Origin: Saccharospirillum alexandrii_A
GTDB taxonomy: Bacteria; Pseudomonadota; Gammaproteobacteria; Pseudomonadales; Natronospirillaceae
Direction: 5' to 3'
Length of the DNA: 64,000 nt
NCBI RefSeq assembly: GCF_043641555.1
Contig: NZ_JBHZRJ010000006.1
Location: 124,001-188,000, forward strand
Both the position numbers and the translations under genes were made by a program. Positions 34,016-43,120 of the stretch are shown here, in pieces (within the stretch, counting starts at the first letter, position 1; each line of letters starts with the position of its first letter). The notes under the pieces are model-generated. The model saw only the letters and a list, made by a program, of their open reading frames with translations. It did no database searches and had not been told where the DNA came from.

Positions 34016-35419
34016 ATGTCTGATGACCACGCTCAAAGCACCAATGCCGCCTGGGGTGGCCGTTTTGCCGAAGCAACCGATGCGTTTGTGGCCGAGTTTA
34101 CCGCCTCCATTCAATTCGATCAGCGTCTGTACCGACATGACATTCAGGGTTCTGTCGCTCATGCGACCATGCTGTCTGAAGTTGGTGTGCTGACCGCTGA
34201 CGAATGCGAACAGATCGTGAATGGCCTTAAGGCCGTTCAGGCAGACATCGAATCCGGCCAGCAGGTCTGGTCGGTGGCGCTTGAAGACGTGCACATGAAC
34301 GTCGAATCGGCCCTGACCGCCAAGATCGGGCCAGTGGGCAAAAAGCTGCACACCGGTCGCAGCCGGAACGACCAGGTAGCCACCGATATCCGGCTGTACC
34401 TGCGCGAAGCCATCGATGGCCTGAGCGCCGAACTGACCCGATTGCAGCGAGGCCTGGTCACCCTCGCCACGAACGAAGCCGATACCATCATGCCCGGCTT
34501 TACCCACCTGCAAACGGCTCAGCCGGTCACCTTTGGTCACCACCTGCTGGCCTGGAATGAAATGCTGCAACGGGATTTCGAACGCCTGCAGGATTGCCGC
34601 AAACGGGTAAACATACTGCCGCTCGGTGCCGCAGCGCTGGCGGGCACCACCTTTCCGATCAACCGTGAGCGCACCGCCGAGTTGCTGGGCTTTTACCGCG
34701 CCTCCGAGAACTCGCTCGATTCGGTCTCGGACCGTGACTTTGCCATCGAATTCACCCACTGGGCGTCGCTGACGATGATGCACCTGTCGCGCATGTCGGA
34801 AGAGCTGGTGTTGTGGGCCTCGGCCCAGTTCGATTTCATCAACCTGCCAGACCGCTTCTGCACTGGCTCCAGCATCATGCCGCAGAAGAAGAATCCCGAT
34901 GTACCGGAACTGGTGCGAGGCAAAACCGGCCGGGTTTATGGCCACCTGATGAGTCTGCTGACGCTGATGAAAAGCCAGCCGCTGGCCTACAACAAAGACA
35001 ACCAGGAAGACAAGGAGCCGCTGTTCGACACCATCGATACCCTGGCGGGCAGTCTGCGTGCCTTCGCCGACATGGTGCCTTACATTGAGGCCAAGCCCGC
35101 GGTCATGAAAGCAGCGGCGCTGCGTGGGTACAGCACTGCGACAGACCTGGCGGATTATCTGGTGAAGAAAGGCATGGCGTTTCGCGATGCGCACGAGGTG
35201 GTTGGCAAGAGCGTGGCCTACGGCCTGGCCCAGGGCAAAGACCTGAGTGAAATGACACTCGAAGAGCTGACCCCGTTCAGTAACACCATCACCGCCGACG
35301 TGTTCGATGTGCTGACGCTGGAAGGCTCGGTTGCGGCTCGCGACCACCTGGGTGGCACCGCGCCCAATCAGGTTCGGGCAGCGGCCGCACGGGCCGGTGT
35401 TCTGCTGGCCAGCCGATAA
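34016..35419 (+). CDS. argH: Argininosuccinate lyase
   Basis: 467 aa from the ATG at 34016 (AAGGA 10 bases upstream); the open frame extends further left through the algZ gene but no relative starts there. Cleaves argininosuccinate to arginine and fumarate, last step of arginine synthesis. Motifs: WGGRF near residue 13, HMNVESALT near 97, GRSRNDQVATD near 119, MPGFTHLQTAQPVTFGHHLLAW near 160, and the superfamily signature GSSIMPQKKNPDVPEL near 284. Cytosolic homotetramer. Followed by a convergent GGDEF/EAL gene only 16 bases away. Confidence 0.96.
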   Translation: MSDDHAQSTNAAWGGRFAEATDAFVAEFTASIQFDQRLYRHDIQGSVAHATMLSEVGVLTADECEQIVNGLKAVQADIESGQQVWSVALEDVHMNVESALTAKIGPVGKKLHTGRSRNDQVATDIRLYLREAIDGLSAELTRLQRGLVTLATNEADTIMPGFTHLQTAQPVTFGHHLLAWNEMLQRDFERLQDCRKRVNILPLGAAALAGTTFPINRERTAELLGFYRASENSLDSVSDRDFAIEFTHWASLTMMHLSRMSEELVLWASAQFDFINLPDRFCTGSSIMPQKKNPDVPELVRGKTGRVYGHLMSLLTLMKSQPLAYNKDNQEDKEPLFDTIDTLAGSLRAFADMVPYIEAKPAVMKAAALRGYSTATDLADYLVKKGMAFRDAHEVVGKSVAYGLAQGKDLSEMTLEELTPFSNTITADVFDVLTLEGSVAARDHLGGTAPNQVRAAAARAGVLLASR

Positions 35420-35435
35420 TGACGATGGACGACTA

Positions 35436-38400
35436 TCACCACTCCAGCGAGCGGTGATAGTCGTCCAGCCATTCGGTCATATCCGCCGCGGCCAATGGTC
35501 TGGCAAAGTAGTACCCCTGCAATGAATCAATGCCCAGGCGCACCAGTTCGTGAAAGGTGGCCTCGCTCTCTACCCCTTCCCCGACGGTTTTCAGACCCAG
35601 GTTATGTGCCATGGTAATGGTCGACTCGACGATGACTCTGTCTTGCGAGTCCACCAGCAAATCATCGATGAAGCTCTTGTCGATTTTCAGTGCCTGAATC
35701 GGCAGTGACTTCAAATACGCCAACGAAGAATAACCGGTGCCGAAGTCATCCACTTCAACCCCAACGCCCAGGCCAGCCAGTTGGTTGATGATGGTGATCG
35801 CCCGCACCGGATCCGACAGCAGGGTGCTTTCGGTCAGCTCCAGCACCAGCGCCGAGCCCGGCAATTTATACTTTGCCAGCAACTGCTCGATTTGCCCTGG
35901 CAATGCCTGGTCGAGCAACACGCGCGCCGACAGGTTTACGGCCACATAGCGGTCCGGGTGGTGGCGACGCCAGTGAACGATTTGCGCCATACATTGTTCC
36001 AGTACAAAGCGGGTAATCAGCCGAATGCCCTGCCCCATTTCGGCCAGCGGTATGAATTCGGCCGGAGACAGGGCGCCCAGTTCCGGATGCTGCCAGCGAA
36101 CCAGCCCTTCAAAGCCGGCGACGCCACCTGTGGCCGCACTGATGATTGGCTGGTAGGCCACCCACAGCTGGCCCGCACCAATCGCCACTTCCAATTCAGA
36201 CAATACCGCAATGCGCTGGGGGGTGTGGGCATCAAGGTGCGAATCGAACACCACCACCGACTCGTTGTTGGCTTTGGCCGCGTACATAGCCACATCGGCG
36301 CAGCGCAATAGTTCGTGACCATCCTGACCCTGATCGGGGTAATGCGCCAGGCCGATACTGGCCTCAACCTGCAGTTGCATGGCGTCGATCTGGTAGGGCT
36401 CACGCAAACACAGGGCCATGCGTTCGGCAACGGCCAGGGCTTCCTGCTGGCTGATATCGGGCAGCAACACCGCAAATTCATCGCCACCGAGCCGGGAGAT
36501 GTTATGGCTGGTTTGCCATTCCAGCATGCGCTGAATGCGTGGCCCGATTTCACACAACAAGCGGTCGCCAAAATGGTGACCCAGGGTATCGTTAATCTCC
36601 TTGAAACGGTTCAGGTCGAACAATAACAGGCTCGCGCTCTGATCCGGCTGTTGCCCGAGTGTCTGGCTGATCCACTGGTGTAGCTGAGAGCGGTTTCCCA
36701 ACCCGGTCAGGCTGTCGTGCATGGCCTGGTTGCGCAGATTCTTCCGCTGCATCAGGTTATCGAACGACAGGTTCAGGGTTTGAGCCAGCATCGACAGAAA
36801 ATCGAGGTCGTTCAGAATCAGGTCGTCACCGAGAATGGCCAGACCCGCGACAGCCTGGTTATCCACCACCAACGGGACGTAAAACCACTGGCTGGTGTCT
36901 GAGCCCCAACTGATGTGACGGGTAGCAAGCGCCTGCCGCAGGGGCTCACTGTGCTCCTGGAAGTGGGTGCGTTGTTCTGGCTTGAGACTGCTCGCATACC
37001 AGAACTCGCTGTCCGGCTGGTAGCAAGCAACCTGGGACAAGCCAACCTTCTGAGTCAGAGCAGTGCAACTGGACACCAGAAAATCGCGAACGCTGCTCTG
37101 GCGCTCCAGTCGCGTAGCAACATCAACCAGCCCCCGCAGGCGCTGTTGCCTCCGGTTCATTAACTGGTGTTGTTCGCGCAGCGAGGCTTCAGCGCTTAAC
37201 CGGTCACTGATGTCATCGAAGGACAGCATCACCCCTTCGGTCAGGTTGCCGCTGACTCTGAAAGAATGCACCACCATGGTACGAACTGAGCCGCCGAGTG
37301 TTTTCAATTGCCACTGGCTTTGTCGTGCTTTCGCATCGCTGGCCTGTTCGATAAACGCCAGAAAGGCGGGCCAGGTCTCATAGCCCTCGGGCTGGTGATC
37401 CGGCAGGATGGAAGGCAACTGCAACACATCCGGTTCATCGCGCACCCCAAACAGGCTGGCAGCCGCCCGGTTGATGTTGATCACCCGGCCTTGCAAGTCG
37501 ACGATCATTGACGCCTGAACGGCGGTCTCGAAAAATGCCCGGTACCGCGCCTCGCTTTCCTGCAACCGACCCTCAAGCCCGAGGCGTTCGATTTCAGTCA
37601 CCGCCCGCTCGGTATAGAGTTCGAGTACCCGAAACAGCGATGAATCAACCTCCAGCGGCTCGTCATGGTCGATGACCAGTATGCCCACCCAGCGCCCGCG
37701 GCGGCTGTCGAGCCGGAAGGCTTCGAGATGAACCATGGTATCGAGAATCGGCCATTGGTGTCGGTCTGCCGCGGTGAGGCTTTTCAGCAGGTGTGACTGA
37801 CTGGCGAGCGGGGCCAGTAGACTGTCTGTTAGGCGCATGCTGTAGCGGGGCTGCATCAGGCCGTCCAGAATCGAAACCAGGCAATCCAGATGCTGGTCGT
37901 CGTTAACCTGAAACAGGCTCACTTGCCGGCAATCGAGCAACAGAGCCAGACGCCTGCACAGATGCTCAATGAAATCCTGCCCGGTGGCTACGGCGACGTC
38001 GGCATTCAGCCGGGCCAGCACTTTGTCGAGCCGGGCGTTGTGCTTTTCAATGCGCACCGGGGCGTGGGTATCCACCAGAGACCCCAGGCAGACAATGTGT
38101 TCGCTATCCTGCCGGATGAAATTGGTGCGCTCTTCAACCCAGATATAACCCTGTTCCCGGTGTTTGATCCGGTAGGTCATGAAGATGGGCGACAGCATGG
38201 CCCGGCACCGGTCGTATTCGGCACCCACTCGCCGGCGGTCGCTGGGATGAATCATCTGATACAAATAGCGTCTGGGGTTCTCACCCAGAAATTCGTCTGG
38301 CGGGTGACCCGTCAACTGTTCGATCGACTCGGACACATAATTCAGGGCCCAGAGGTCTTTCTGCTCACCCCGCGATTCCGCCTCATACAGCACCAGTGGT

Positions 38401-38489
38401 GAATGTTTCAACCAGGTTGAGGGATCTACAAGGCGCGGGGCCGAGTCATTTCCGACCCTGGAATGTGCGGTTTTTCCCTTCAAAGGCAT
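35436..38489 (-). CDS. PAS-GAF-PAS-GAF-GGDEF-EAL cyclic-di-GMP signalling protein
   Basis: 1017 aa, no transmembrane helix, so soluble. A PAS domain with PAC (about 25-150), a GAF-like region (about 160-310), a second PAS (about 315-440), a second GAF (about 455-580), GGDEF (about 590-750) and EAL (about 765-1010). The diguanylate cyclase signature is intact (SRLGGDEFAVLLPD) but the RxxD product-inhibition site before it is absent (QTSH there). The EAL motif reads EGLVRW, keeping the catalytic Glu; NLSAR, ELTEST, VDDFGTGYSSL, LKIDKSF and GEGVES supply the remaining metal and catalytic residues, so phosphodiesterase activity is likely. Which activity dominates cannot be read from sequence. Confidence 0.88.
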   Translation of the reverse strand: MPLKGKTAHSRVGNDSAPRLVDPSTWLKHSPLVLYEAESRGEQKDLWALNYVSESIEQLTGHPPDEFLGENPRRYLYQMIHPSDRRRVGAEYDRCRAMLSPIFMTYRIKHREQGYIWVEERTNFIRQDSEHIVCLGSLVDTHAPVRIEKHNARLDKVLARLNADVAVATGQDFIEHLCRRLALLLDCRQVSLFQVNDDQHLDCLVSILDGLMQPRYSMRLTDSLLAPLASQSHLLKSLTAADRHQWPILDTMVHLEAFRLDSRRGRWVGILVIDHDEPLEVDSSLFRVLELYTERAVTEIERLGLEGRLQESEARYRAFFETAVQASMIVDLQGRVININRAAASLFGVRDEPDVLQLPSILPDHQPEGYETWPAFLAFIEQASDAKARQSQWQLKTLGGSVRTMVVHSFRVSGNLTEGVMLSFDDISDRLSAEASLREQHQLMNRRQQRLRGLVDVATRLERQSSVRDFLVSSCTALTQKVGLSQVACYQPDSEFWYASSLKPEQRTHFQEHSEPLRQALATRHISWGSDTSQWFYVPLVVDNQAVAGLAILGDDLILNDLDFLSMLAQTLNLSFDNLMQRKNLRNQAMHDSLTGLGNRSQLHQWISQTLGQQPDQSASLLLFDLNRFKEINDTLGHHFGDRLLCEIGPRIQRMLEWQTSHNISRLGGDEFAVLLPDISQQEALAVAERMALCLREPYQIDAMQLQVEASIGLAHYPDQGQDGHELLRCADVAMYAAKANNESVVVFDSHLDAHTPQRIAVLSELEVAIGAGQLWVAYQPIISAATGGVAGFEGLVRWQHPELGALSPAEFIPLAEMGQGIRLITRFVLEQCMAQIVHWRRHHPDRYVAVNLSARVLLDQALPGQIEQLLAKYKLPGSALVLELTESTLLSDPVRAITIINQLAGLGVGVEVDDFGTGYSSLAYLKSLPIQALKIDKSFIDDLLVDSQDRVIVESTITMAHNLGLKTVGEGVESEATFHELVRLGIDSLQGYYFARPLAAADMTEWLDDYHRSLEW

Positions 38490-38633
38490 GGGTGACAGGC
38501 TTTTATGATCTGAATACTGCCAGTTTAGTCAGTCAACGCAGATTTGACGAACTCGAACGACAGTTTTCATTGTTTCCGGGAAGAAAGATGATAAGGCAGG
38601 CAGCGAAAAGGTGGGGAAACGAGAAGTGCATCA

Positions 38634-38658
38634 CAAAAAACGCAGCCCGGAGGCTGCG
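38634..38658 (-). terminator. Rho-independent terminator after the gts operon
   Basis: CGCAGCC (38641-38647) pairs with GGCTGCG (38652-38658) around CGGA; read on the minus strand the stem is followed by six T (A-run 38635-38640), about 35 bases beyond the ATPase stop. Confidence 0.9.
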
Positions 38659-38693
38659 CAAAAGAGAACTCACCATGATTCGGTCGAATTGAC

Positions 38694-39803
38694 TTACAGC
38701 CGGGCCTCGGTCTGTTCGTCAAAAAACACCGCTTTGCTCATATTGAACAGCAGCTCCATCGACTCACCGACTTTACCTGCCTCCTGGGGGTGTACCCGGC
38801 ACTCACATTCCTGGTCGTTAATCCTCGCCAGCACCAGGGTATCGGCACCAGTTGGCTCGGTGACTTCGATCTTCACCGGTACCTGAGTGATGTACTGTTC
38901 GGCCACCAGGTGCGGCATTACATGGGTGATTTGCTCGGGGCGAATGCCCAGCACCACGGTCTTGCCCACATAACTGCTCAGATCGGCCTGCTTCGGGTCG
39001 ACCGGCAACTGGAAGATCGTACCCTGAGATTCGATTTGAACGGCGTAGTCTTTCTCCTGTTTGGTGACTTCACAGCGCAGGAAGTTCATCGACGGTGAGC
39101 CCATGAAACCGGCAACAAACATGTTGGCCGGGTCATCGTAGACTTCCTGAGGTGTGCCGAACTGCTGCACGATACCGCCTTTCATAACCGCAATGCGGTC
39201 GGCCAGCGTCATTGCCTCGATCTGATCGTGGGTTACATACACAATGGTGGTGCCCAGACGCTGGTGCAGCTTTTTCATTTCGGTGCGCATTTCCACGCGC
39301 AATTTGGCATCCAGGTTCGACAGCGGCTCGTCAAACAGATAGATCTTGGGGCGGCGTGCCAGTGCCCGGCCCATCGCCACACGCTGGCGCTGACCACCGG
39401 ATAACTGAGACGGCTTGCGGTCAAGCAGCGGCTCGATCTGCAGCAGTTTAGCAACCCGTGCCACTTCTTCGGCAATTTCAGCCTTGGGCATCTTACGAAT
39501 TTCCAGGCCGAAGGCGATGTTCTTGCGCACGTTCATGTTCGGATACAGCGCGTAACTCTGAAACACCATGGCGATGTCACGGTCTTTCGGTGCTTCGTAC
39601 GTTACGTTGGTGTCACCCAGCAGAATGTCACCGGTGGTGACGTCTTCCAAACCGGCAATGCAGTTCAGCAGTGTGGATTTACCGCAGCCGGATGGCCCGA
39701 CCAGAATGATGAACTCACCATCAGTCACATCCAGGCTGATGCCCTTCAGGATGTGCTCTTCACCAAAACTTTTGTAGACGTTGTCAATTTTCAGCTCAGC
39801 CAT
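38694..39803 (-). CDS. gtsD: Carbohydrate ABC transporter ATPase (GtsD/UgpC/MalK type)
   Basis: 369 aa. Walker A GPSGCGKS at 36-43, Q-loop MVFQSYALYPNM near 80, signature LSGGQRQRVAMGRAL near 134, Walker B IYLFDEPLSNLDAKLR and H-loop YVTHDQIEAM; the last 120 residues form the MalK-like OB/TOBE regulatory domain. It drives the two permeases encoded immediately upstream. GGGAG precedes the ATG, 14 bases after the permease stop, and a terminator follows. The set resembles the Pseudomonas gtsABCD glucose importer in order and sequence; UgpC-type ATPases serve many sugars, so specificity rests on the binding protein. Confidence 0.92.
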   Translation of the reverse strand: MAELKIDNVYKSFGEEHILKGISLDVTDGEFIILVGPSGCGKSTLLNCIAGLEDVTTGDILLGDTNVTYEAPKDRDIAMVFQSYALYPNMNVRKNIAFGLEIRKMPKAEIAEEVARVAKLLQIEPLLDRKPSQLSGGQRQRVAMGRALARRPKIYLFDEPLSNLDAKLRVEMRTEMKKLHQRLGTTIVYVTHDQIEAMTLADRIAVMKGGIVQQFGTPQEVYDDPANMFVAGFMGSPSMNFLRCEVTKQEKDYAVQIESQGTIFQLPVDPKQADLSSYVGKTVVLGIRPEQITHVMPHLVAEQYITQVPVKIEVTEPTGADTLVLARINDQECECRVHPQEAGKVGESMELLFNMSKAVFFDEQTEARL

Positions 39804-39817
39804 GTTCAGAACTCCCG

Positions 39818-40696
39818 TTAACCTTTTACAGAACCGGCCGTCAGACCGCGTACAAAATATTTACCGGCAACCACATAGACCACAATGGTCGGCAGTGCCG
39901 CGATGATGGCACCGGCCATATCCACATTATATTGTTTCTCGCCCGTGGAGCTGTTCACCATGTTGTTCAGACCCACCGTCACTGGCTGGGTACTTGGATC
40001 GGAGAACACCACCCCAAACAGGAAGTCGTTCCAGATCTGGGTAAACTGCCAGATAACCGTGACCACCAGAATCGGCGCTGATAACGGCAGAATAATGCGG
40101 AAGAAAATGACCCAGAATCCGGCACCGTCCAATTTGGCCGCCTTGACCAGTTCGTGCGGCAAATTGACGTAGTAGTTGCGGAAGAACAGTGTAGTGAAAC
40201 TCACCCCGTAAACGACGTGCGTCAGAATCAACCCCACCAGACTGCCCGATAAACCCAGCCAGCCGAGTAGCTGCGATTGTGGCAACAGAATCGCCTGAAA
40301 AGGCAGGAAACAGCCGATCAGCAGTGCAGCAAAAAACAGCTCACTGCCCCGGAATTTCCAGAAACTCAGCACGTAGCCGTTCAAGGCACCCAGAATGGTT
40401 GAGATCGCAACCGATGGAATCACCATCAGAATTGAATTGATGAAGTAAGGACGCAGGCCGCGTTCCTCGCGGGCACCAATCTGCACTTCACTCCAGGCCA
40501 TGGTCCAGGCGTCGAACGAGAACGTCTTGGGCCACTCAATTAACTGACCCATTCGTATTTCATCCATAGAACGAAACGAGGTCACGATCATCAGGATCAG
40601 TGGTAGCAAATAATAGGCTGCCACAATAATCAGCACCGCATAAAGGACGGCCCGACCATTGATGTTGGCATAACTCGGATTCTTTGACTTAGCCAT
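39818..40696 (-). CDS. gtsC: Carbohydrate ABC transporter permease 2 (GtsC/MalG type)
   Basis: 292 aa with six hydrophobic segments. The EAA loop reads ELVKAAKLDGAGFWVIFFRIILPLSAP near residue 185, and the protein ends in a short KG tail as MalG-type subunits do (VAGKYFVRGLTAGSVKG). It overlaps the preceding permease gene by eight bases. With GtsB it forms the transmembrane pathway of the importer. Confidence 0.92.
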   Translation of the reverse strand: MAKSKNPSYANINGRAVLYAVLIIVAAYYLLPLILMIVTSFRSMDEIRMGQLIEWPKTFSFDAWTMAWSEVQIGAREERGLRPYFINSILMVIPSVAISTILGALNGYVLSFWKFRGSELFFAALLIGCFLPFQAILLPQSQLLGWLGLSGSLVGLILTHVVYGVSFTTLFFRNYYVNLPHELVKAAKLDGAGFWVIFFRIILPLSAPILVVTVIWQFTQIWNDFLFGVVFSDPSTQPVTVGLNNMVNSSTGEKQYNVDMAGAIIAALPTIVVYVVAGKYFVRGLTAGSVKG

Positions 40697-41576
40697 TTTT
40701 CGGAGTCCTCAGTTCGGAGTACAAATAGGGAACCAGTATCGCCAGAACCGTCATCAGCATGATTACCGCCGATGCTGCGCCGATACCCAGTTGACCGCGC
40801 TGGAAGGAAAACTGATACATAAAGATCGCAGGCACATCGGTTGAATTGCCCGGTCCGCCACCGGTTAACGCGATGACCAGGTCAAAGCTCTTGATGGCAA
40901 TGTGCGCCAGCATGATAAACGCTGAGAAGAAGACCGGACGCATTGAAGGAATAATGATACGGGTATAGACCGCGAACAAATTAGCACCGTCGAGCTGTGC
41001 TGCCTTGATGATCGATGTATCAATACCACGCAGGCCAGCCAGAAAAATAGCCATCACAAAACCGCTGGCTTGCCAGACACCGGCAATCACAACCGTGTAG
41101 ATCGCCATATCCGGGTCGATAATCCAGTCAAAAATAAAACTGTCCCAACCCAGACTGATTACAAATTTTTCAATGCCCACCGTGGGGTTGAGCAACCACT
41201 TCCATACCGTACCAGTCACAATGAACGACAACGCCATGGGGTACAGGTAAATGGTTCGGATCGCCCCTTCAGCCCGGATGTTCTGGTCTAGCAGGATAGC
41301 CATGACCAGGCCGACCACCATGCAAATACCAATAAACAACACACCAAAGACCACCAGGTTCCACATGGCGTTCAACCAGCGCGGGTTCATAAACAACCGC
41401 ACGTACTGATCAAACCCCACCAGATCGTAACTGGGCAGGAAGCTGGAATTGGTAAATGAGATAAAGGTGGTCCACAGCACAAAGCCATAAAAGAACACCA
41501 GCGCAATAACCAGAGTTGGCGAAACAACGAGTTTCGGCAACCAGTAGTCAATGCCCTTCTTGCGTGATACCGACAT
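40689..41576 (-). CDS. gtsB: Carbohydrate ABC transporter permease 1 (GtsB/MalF type)
   Basis: 295 aa with six hydrophobic segments; EAA loop RGIDTSIIKAAQLDGANLFAVYTRIIIPSMRP near residue 190. N-terminus MSVSRKKGIDYWLPKL is cytoplasmic. First of the two permeases, following the binding-protein gene after 293 bases that contain two hairpins. Its stop overlaps the start of gtsC. Confidence 0.92.
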   Translation of the reverse strand: MSVSRKKGIDYWLPKLVVSPTLVIALVFFYGFVLWTTFISFTNSSFLPSYDLVGFDQYVRLFMNPRWLNAMWNLVVFGVLFIGICMVVGLVMAILLDQNIRAEGAIRTIYLYPMALSFIVTGTVWKWLLNPTVGIEKFVISLGWDSFIFDWIIDPDMAIYTVVIAGVWQASGFVMAIFLAGLRGIDTSIIKAAQLDGANLFAVYTRIIIPSMRPVFFSAFIMLAHIAIKSFDLVIALTGGGPGNSTDVPAIFMYQFSFQRGQLGIGAASAVIMLMTVLAILVPYLYSELRTPKNG

Positions 41577-41596
41577 AGGTTTTCCGTCCGTTCAGT

Positions 41597-41648
41597 AAGG
41601 AGACTCTGAATAGCTCAGCAGTGAGACTGGGCCATTAAGAGATTCCCT
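41597..41648. repeat. REP-like imperfect hairpin upstream of gtsB
   Basis: AAGGAGACTCTGAATAGCTC (from 41597) pairs imperfectly (about 14 of 21) with 41628-41648. It lies 20 bases before gtsB and overlaps where its ribosome site would be sought, so folding could limit permease translation relative to gtsA. Confidence 0.4.
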
Positions 41649-41796
41649 CATGCCTGTTTGCGTTTGAATGCCACCTGATACCTTGTGAGACAGGCACCAC
41701 AAACCAACCCGGGGCCTCTTGTGGCGTTATTGTTCCCGGAGAAAGTGAGGGTCAGGCAGATTAACTGTATCTGTGATTTCGAGTTTTGCCAGAATC

Positions 41797-41821
41797 GGCC
41801 CGCTACCCGGAGGCGCGGGCC
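41797..41821. repeat. Hairpin downstream of gtsA
   Basis: GGCCCGC (41797-41803) pairs with GCGGGCC (41815-41821), about 50 bases past the gtsA stop and without a T-run. Like the chvE-gguA hairpin it probably protects the binding-protein message from decay or partly terminates transcription. Confidence 0.55.
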
Positions 41822-41869
41822 AAAAGTCGGTCAGCACGGCTGGAACGCCGTCCTGACCTGGCCGTGGCC

Positions 41870-43120
41870 TTACTGGGCAGCGCGTACTGCGCGAGCCAGA
41901 CGAGTCGCTCCGTCTTCGGCACTCATGTCAGAGTTAAAGAACTCGGTAACGGTGTCGTAGATAGCGCCCTGAATGGTTGAGGTCGTTGACATACCATGGG
42001 CCATGGAAGGCACCAGGCCTTCGCCAGACGCTGCGGTGCTCTTGAAGGTTTCCATAGAAGCCAGTGCGCAATCGTCAAACTTGCCCATGTCGAGGTCGGT
42101 ACGAGCCGGGATGGAACCCTTGTTCAGGTTAAAGGTTTCCTGGAAGCTCGGTGACAATACCAGTTCAGCCATCTTCATCTGGGCTTCTGCGTTAGCGGCG
42201 GTGCGCTGCTTGAACATGGCCAGTGAGTCGATGTTGAAAGTAAAGGCATCGGCGGTACCCGGGAACGGCGCGCAGATGTAATCTTCACCCGGGGTCATGT
42301 TGGCGGCGGTGAATTCACCTTTCGCCCAGTCGCCCATAAACTGCATGGCCGCTTCGCCACGGATAACCATGGAGGTAGCCACGTTCCAGTCACGACCCGG
42401 CGCACCACGGTCAATGTAGTCGTTCACCTTACGGAACTCTTCAAAGGCTTCAACCATGGTGTCGGATTCGAGTGCAGCCTGATCCATCTCAACGAAGACG
42501 TCGTTGAAGAAGTCAGCGCCGCCAACAGCCAGTACGATGCTTTCGAAGGTGGTAGCGTCTTGCCATGGCTGACCGCCGTGAGCAATCGGTGTTACACCGG
42601 CTGCCTGCAGTTCTTCGGCCGCGGCCCACAGTTCGTCCAGGGTAGTCGGGATCTCAACGCCGGCATCGGCGAATACGTCCGGGTTGGCCCACATCCAGTT
42701 GACGCGGTGTACGTTAACCGGTGCTGCAACGTAGTCACCATCGTGCTTCATGACGTCAGCGACAACAGAAGGCAGAACGGCGTCCCAGTTGTTTTCGTCT
42801 GCAACGTCATCCAGGCTGGCCAGGAAGCCGAGATCGCCCCACTCCTGAATTTCCAGACCCTTGATCTGTGCAGCCGCTGGCGGGTTACCAGACACAGCGC
42901 GCGAACGCAGTACGGTATAGGCGTTTTCACCGCCACCACCGGCAACCGCGAAGTCAGTCCAGGTGTGACCTGCGTCTTCAACCATTTCTTTCAGGACCGC
43001 GATAGAGCGGGCTTCACCACCGGAAGTCCACCAGTGCAATACTTCAACTTCGCCGGCCTGGGCTGAAACGGCCATTGTGCCGCCCATTGCCATCGCGATC
43101 AGAGATTTTTTGAACATCAT
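41870..43120 (-). CDS. gtsA: Glucose/mannose-type periplasmic sugar-binding protein (GtsA-like)
   Basis: 416 aa, AAGGA 8 bases before the first of two ATGs. Signal peptide about residues 1-23 (ends VSAQA). The mature protein begins EVEVLHWWTSGGEARS, a hallmark of the GtsA-type cluster of sugar-binding proteins, with AAQIKGLEIQEWGDLG, PVNVHRVNWMW, GEAAMQFMGDWAKGEF and a C-terminal SMAHGMSTTSTIQGAIYD. It delivers sugar, probably glucose, to GtsBC. A second, related binding protein is encoded at 48479-49747 without a transporter. Confidence 0.92.
   Translation of the reverse strand: MMFKKSLIAMAMGGTMAVSAQAGEVEVLHWWTSGGEARSIAVLKEMVEDAGHTWTDFAVAGGGGENAYTVLRSRAVSGNPPAAAQIKGLEIQEWGDLGFLASLDDVADENNWDAVLPSVVADVMKHDGDYVAAPVNVHRVNWMWANPDVFADAGVEIPTTLDELWAAAEELQAAGVTPIAHGGQPWQDATTFESIVLAVGGADFFNDVFVEMDQAALESDTMVEAFEEFRKVNDYIDRGAPGRDWNVATSMVIRGEAAMQFMGDWAKGEFTAANMTPGEDYICAPFPGTADAFTFNIDSLAMFKQRTAANAEAQMKMAELVLSPSFQETFNLNKGSIPARTDLDMGKFDDCALASMETFKSTAASGEGLVPSMAHGMSTTSTIQGAIYDTVTEFFNSDMSAEDGATRLARAVRAAQ

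Noticed and set aside
33989..35347. 452-codon open frame antisense to argH
   Set aside because: It mirrors argH codon structure, has no ribosome site or recognisable family, and argH itself is unmistakable.
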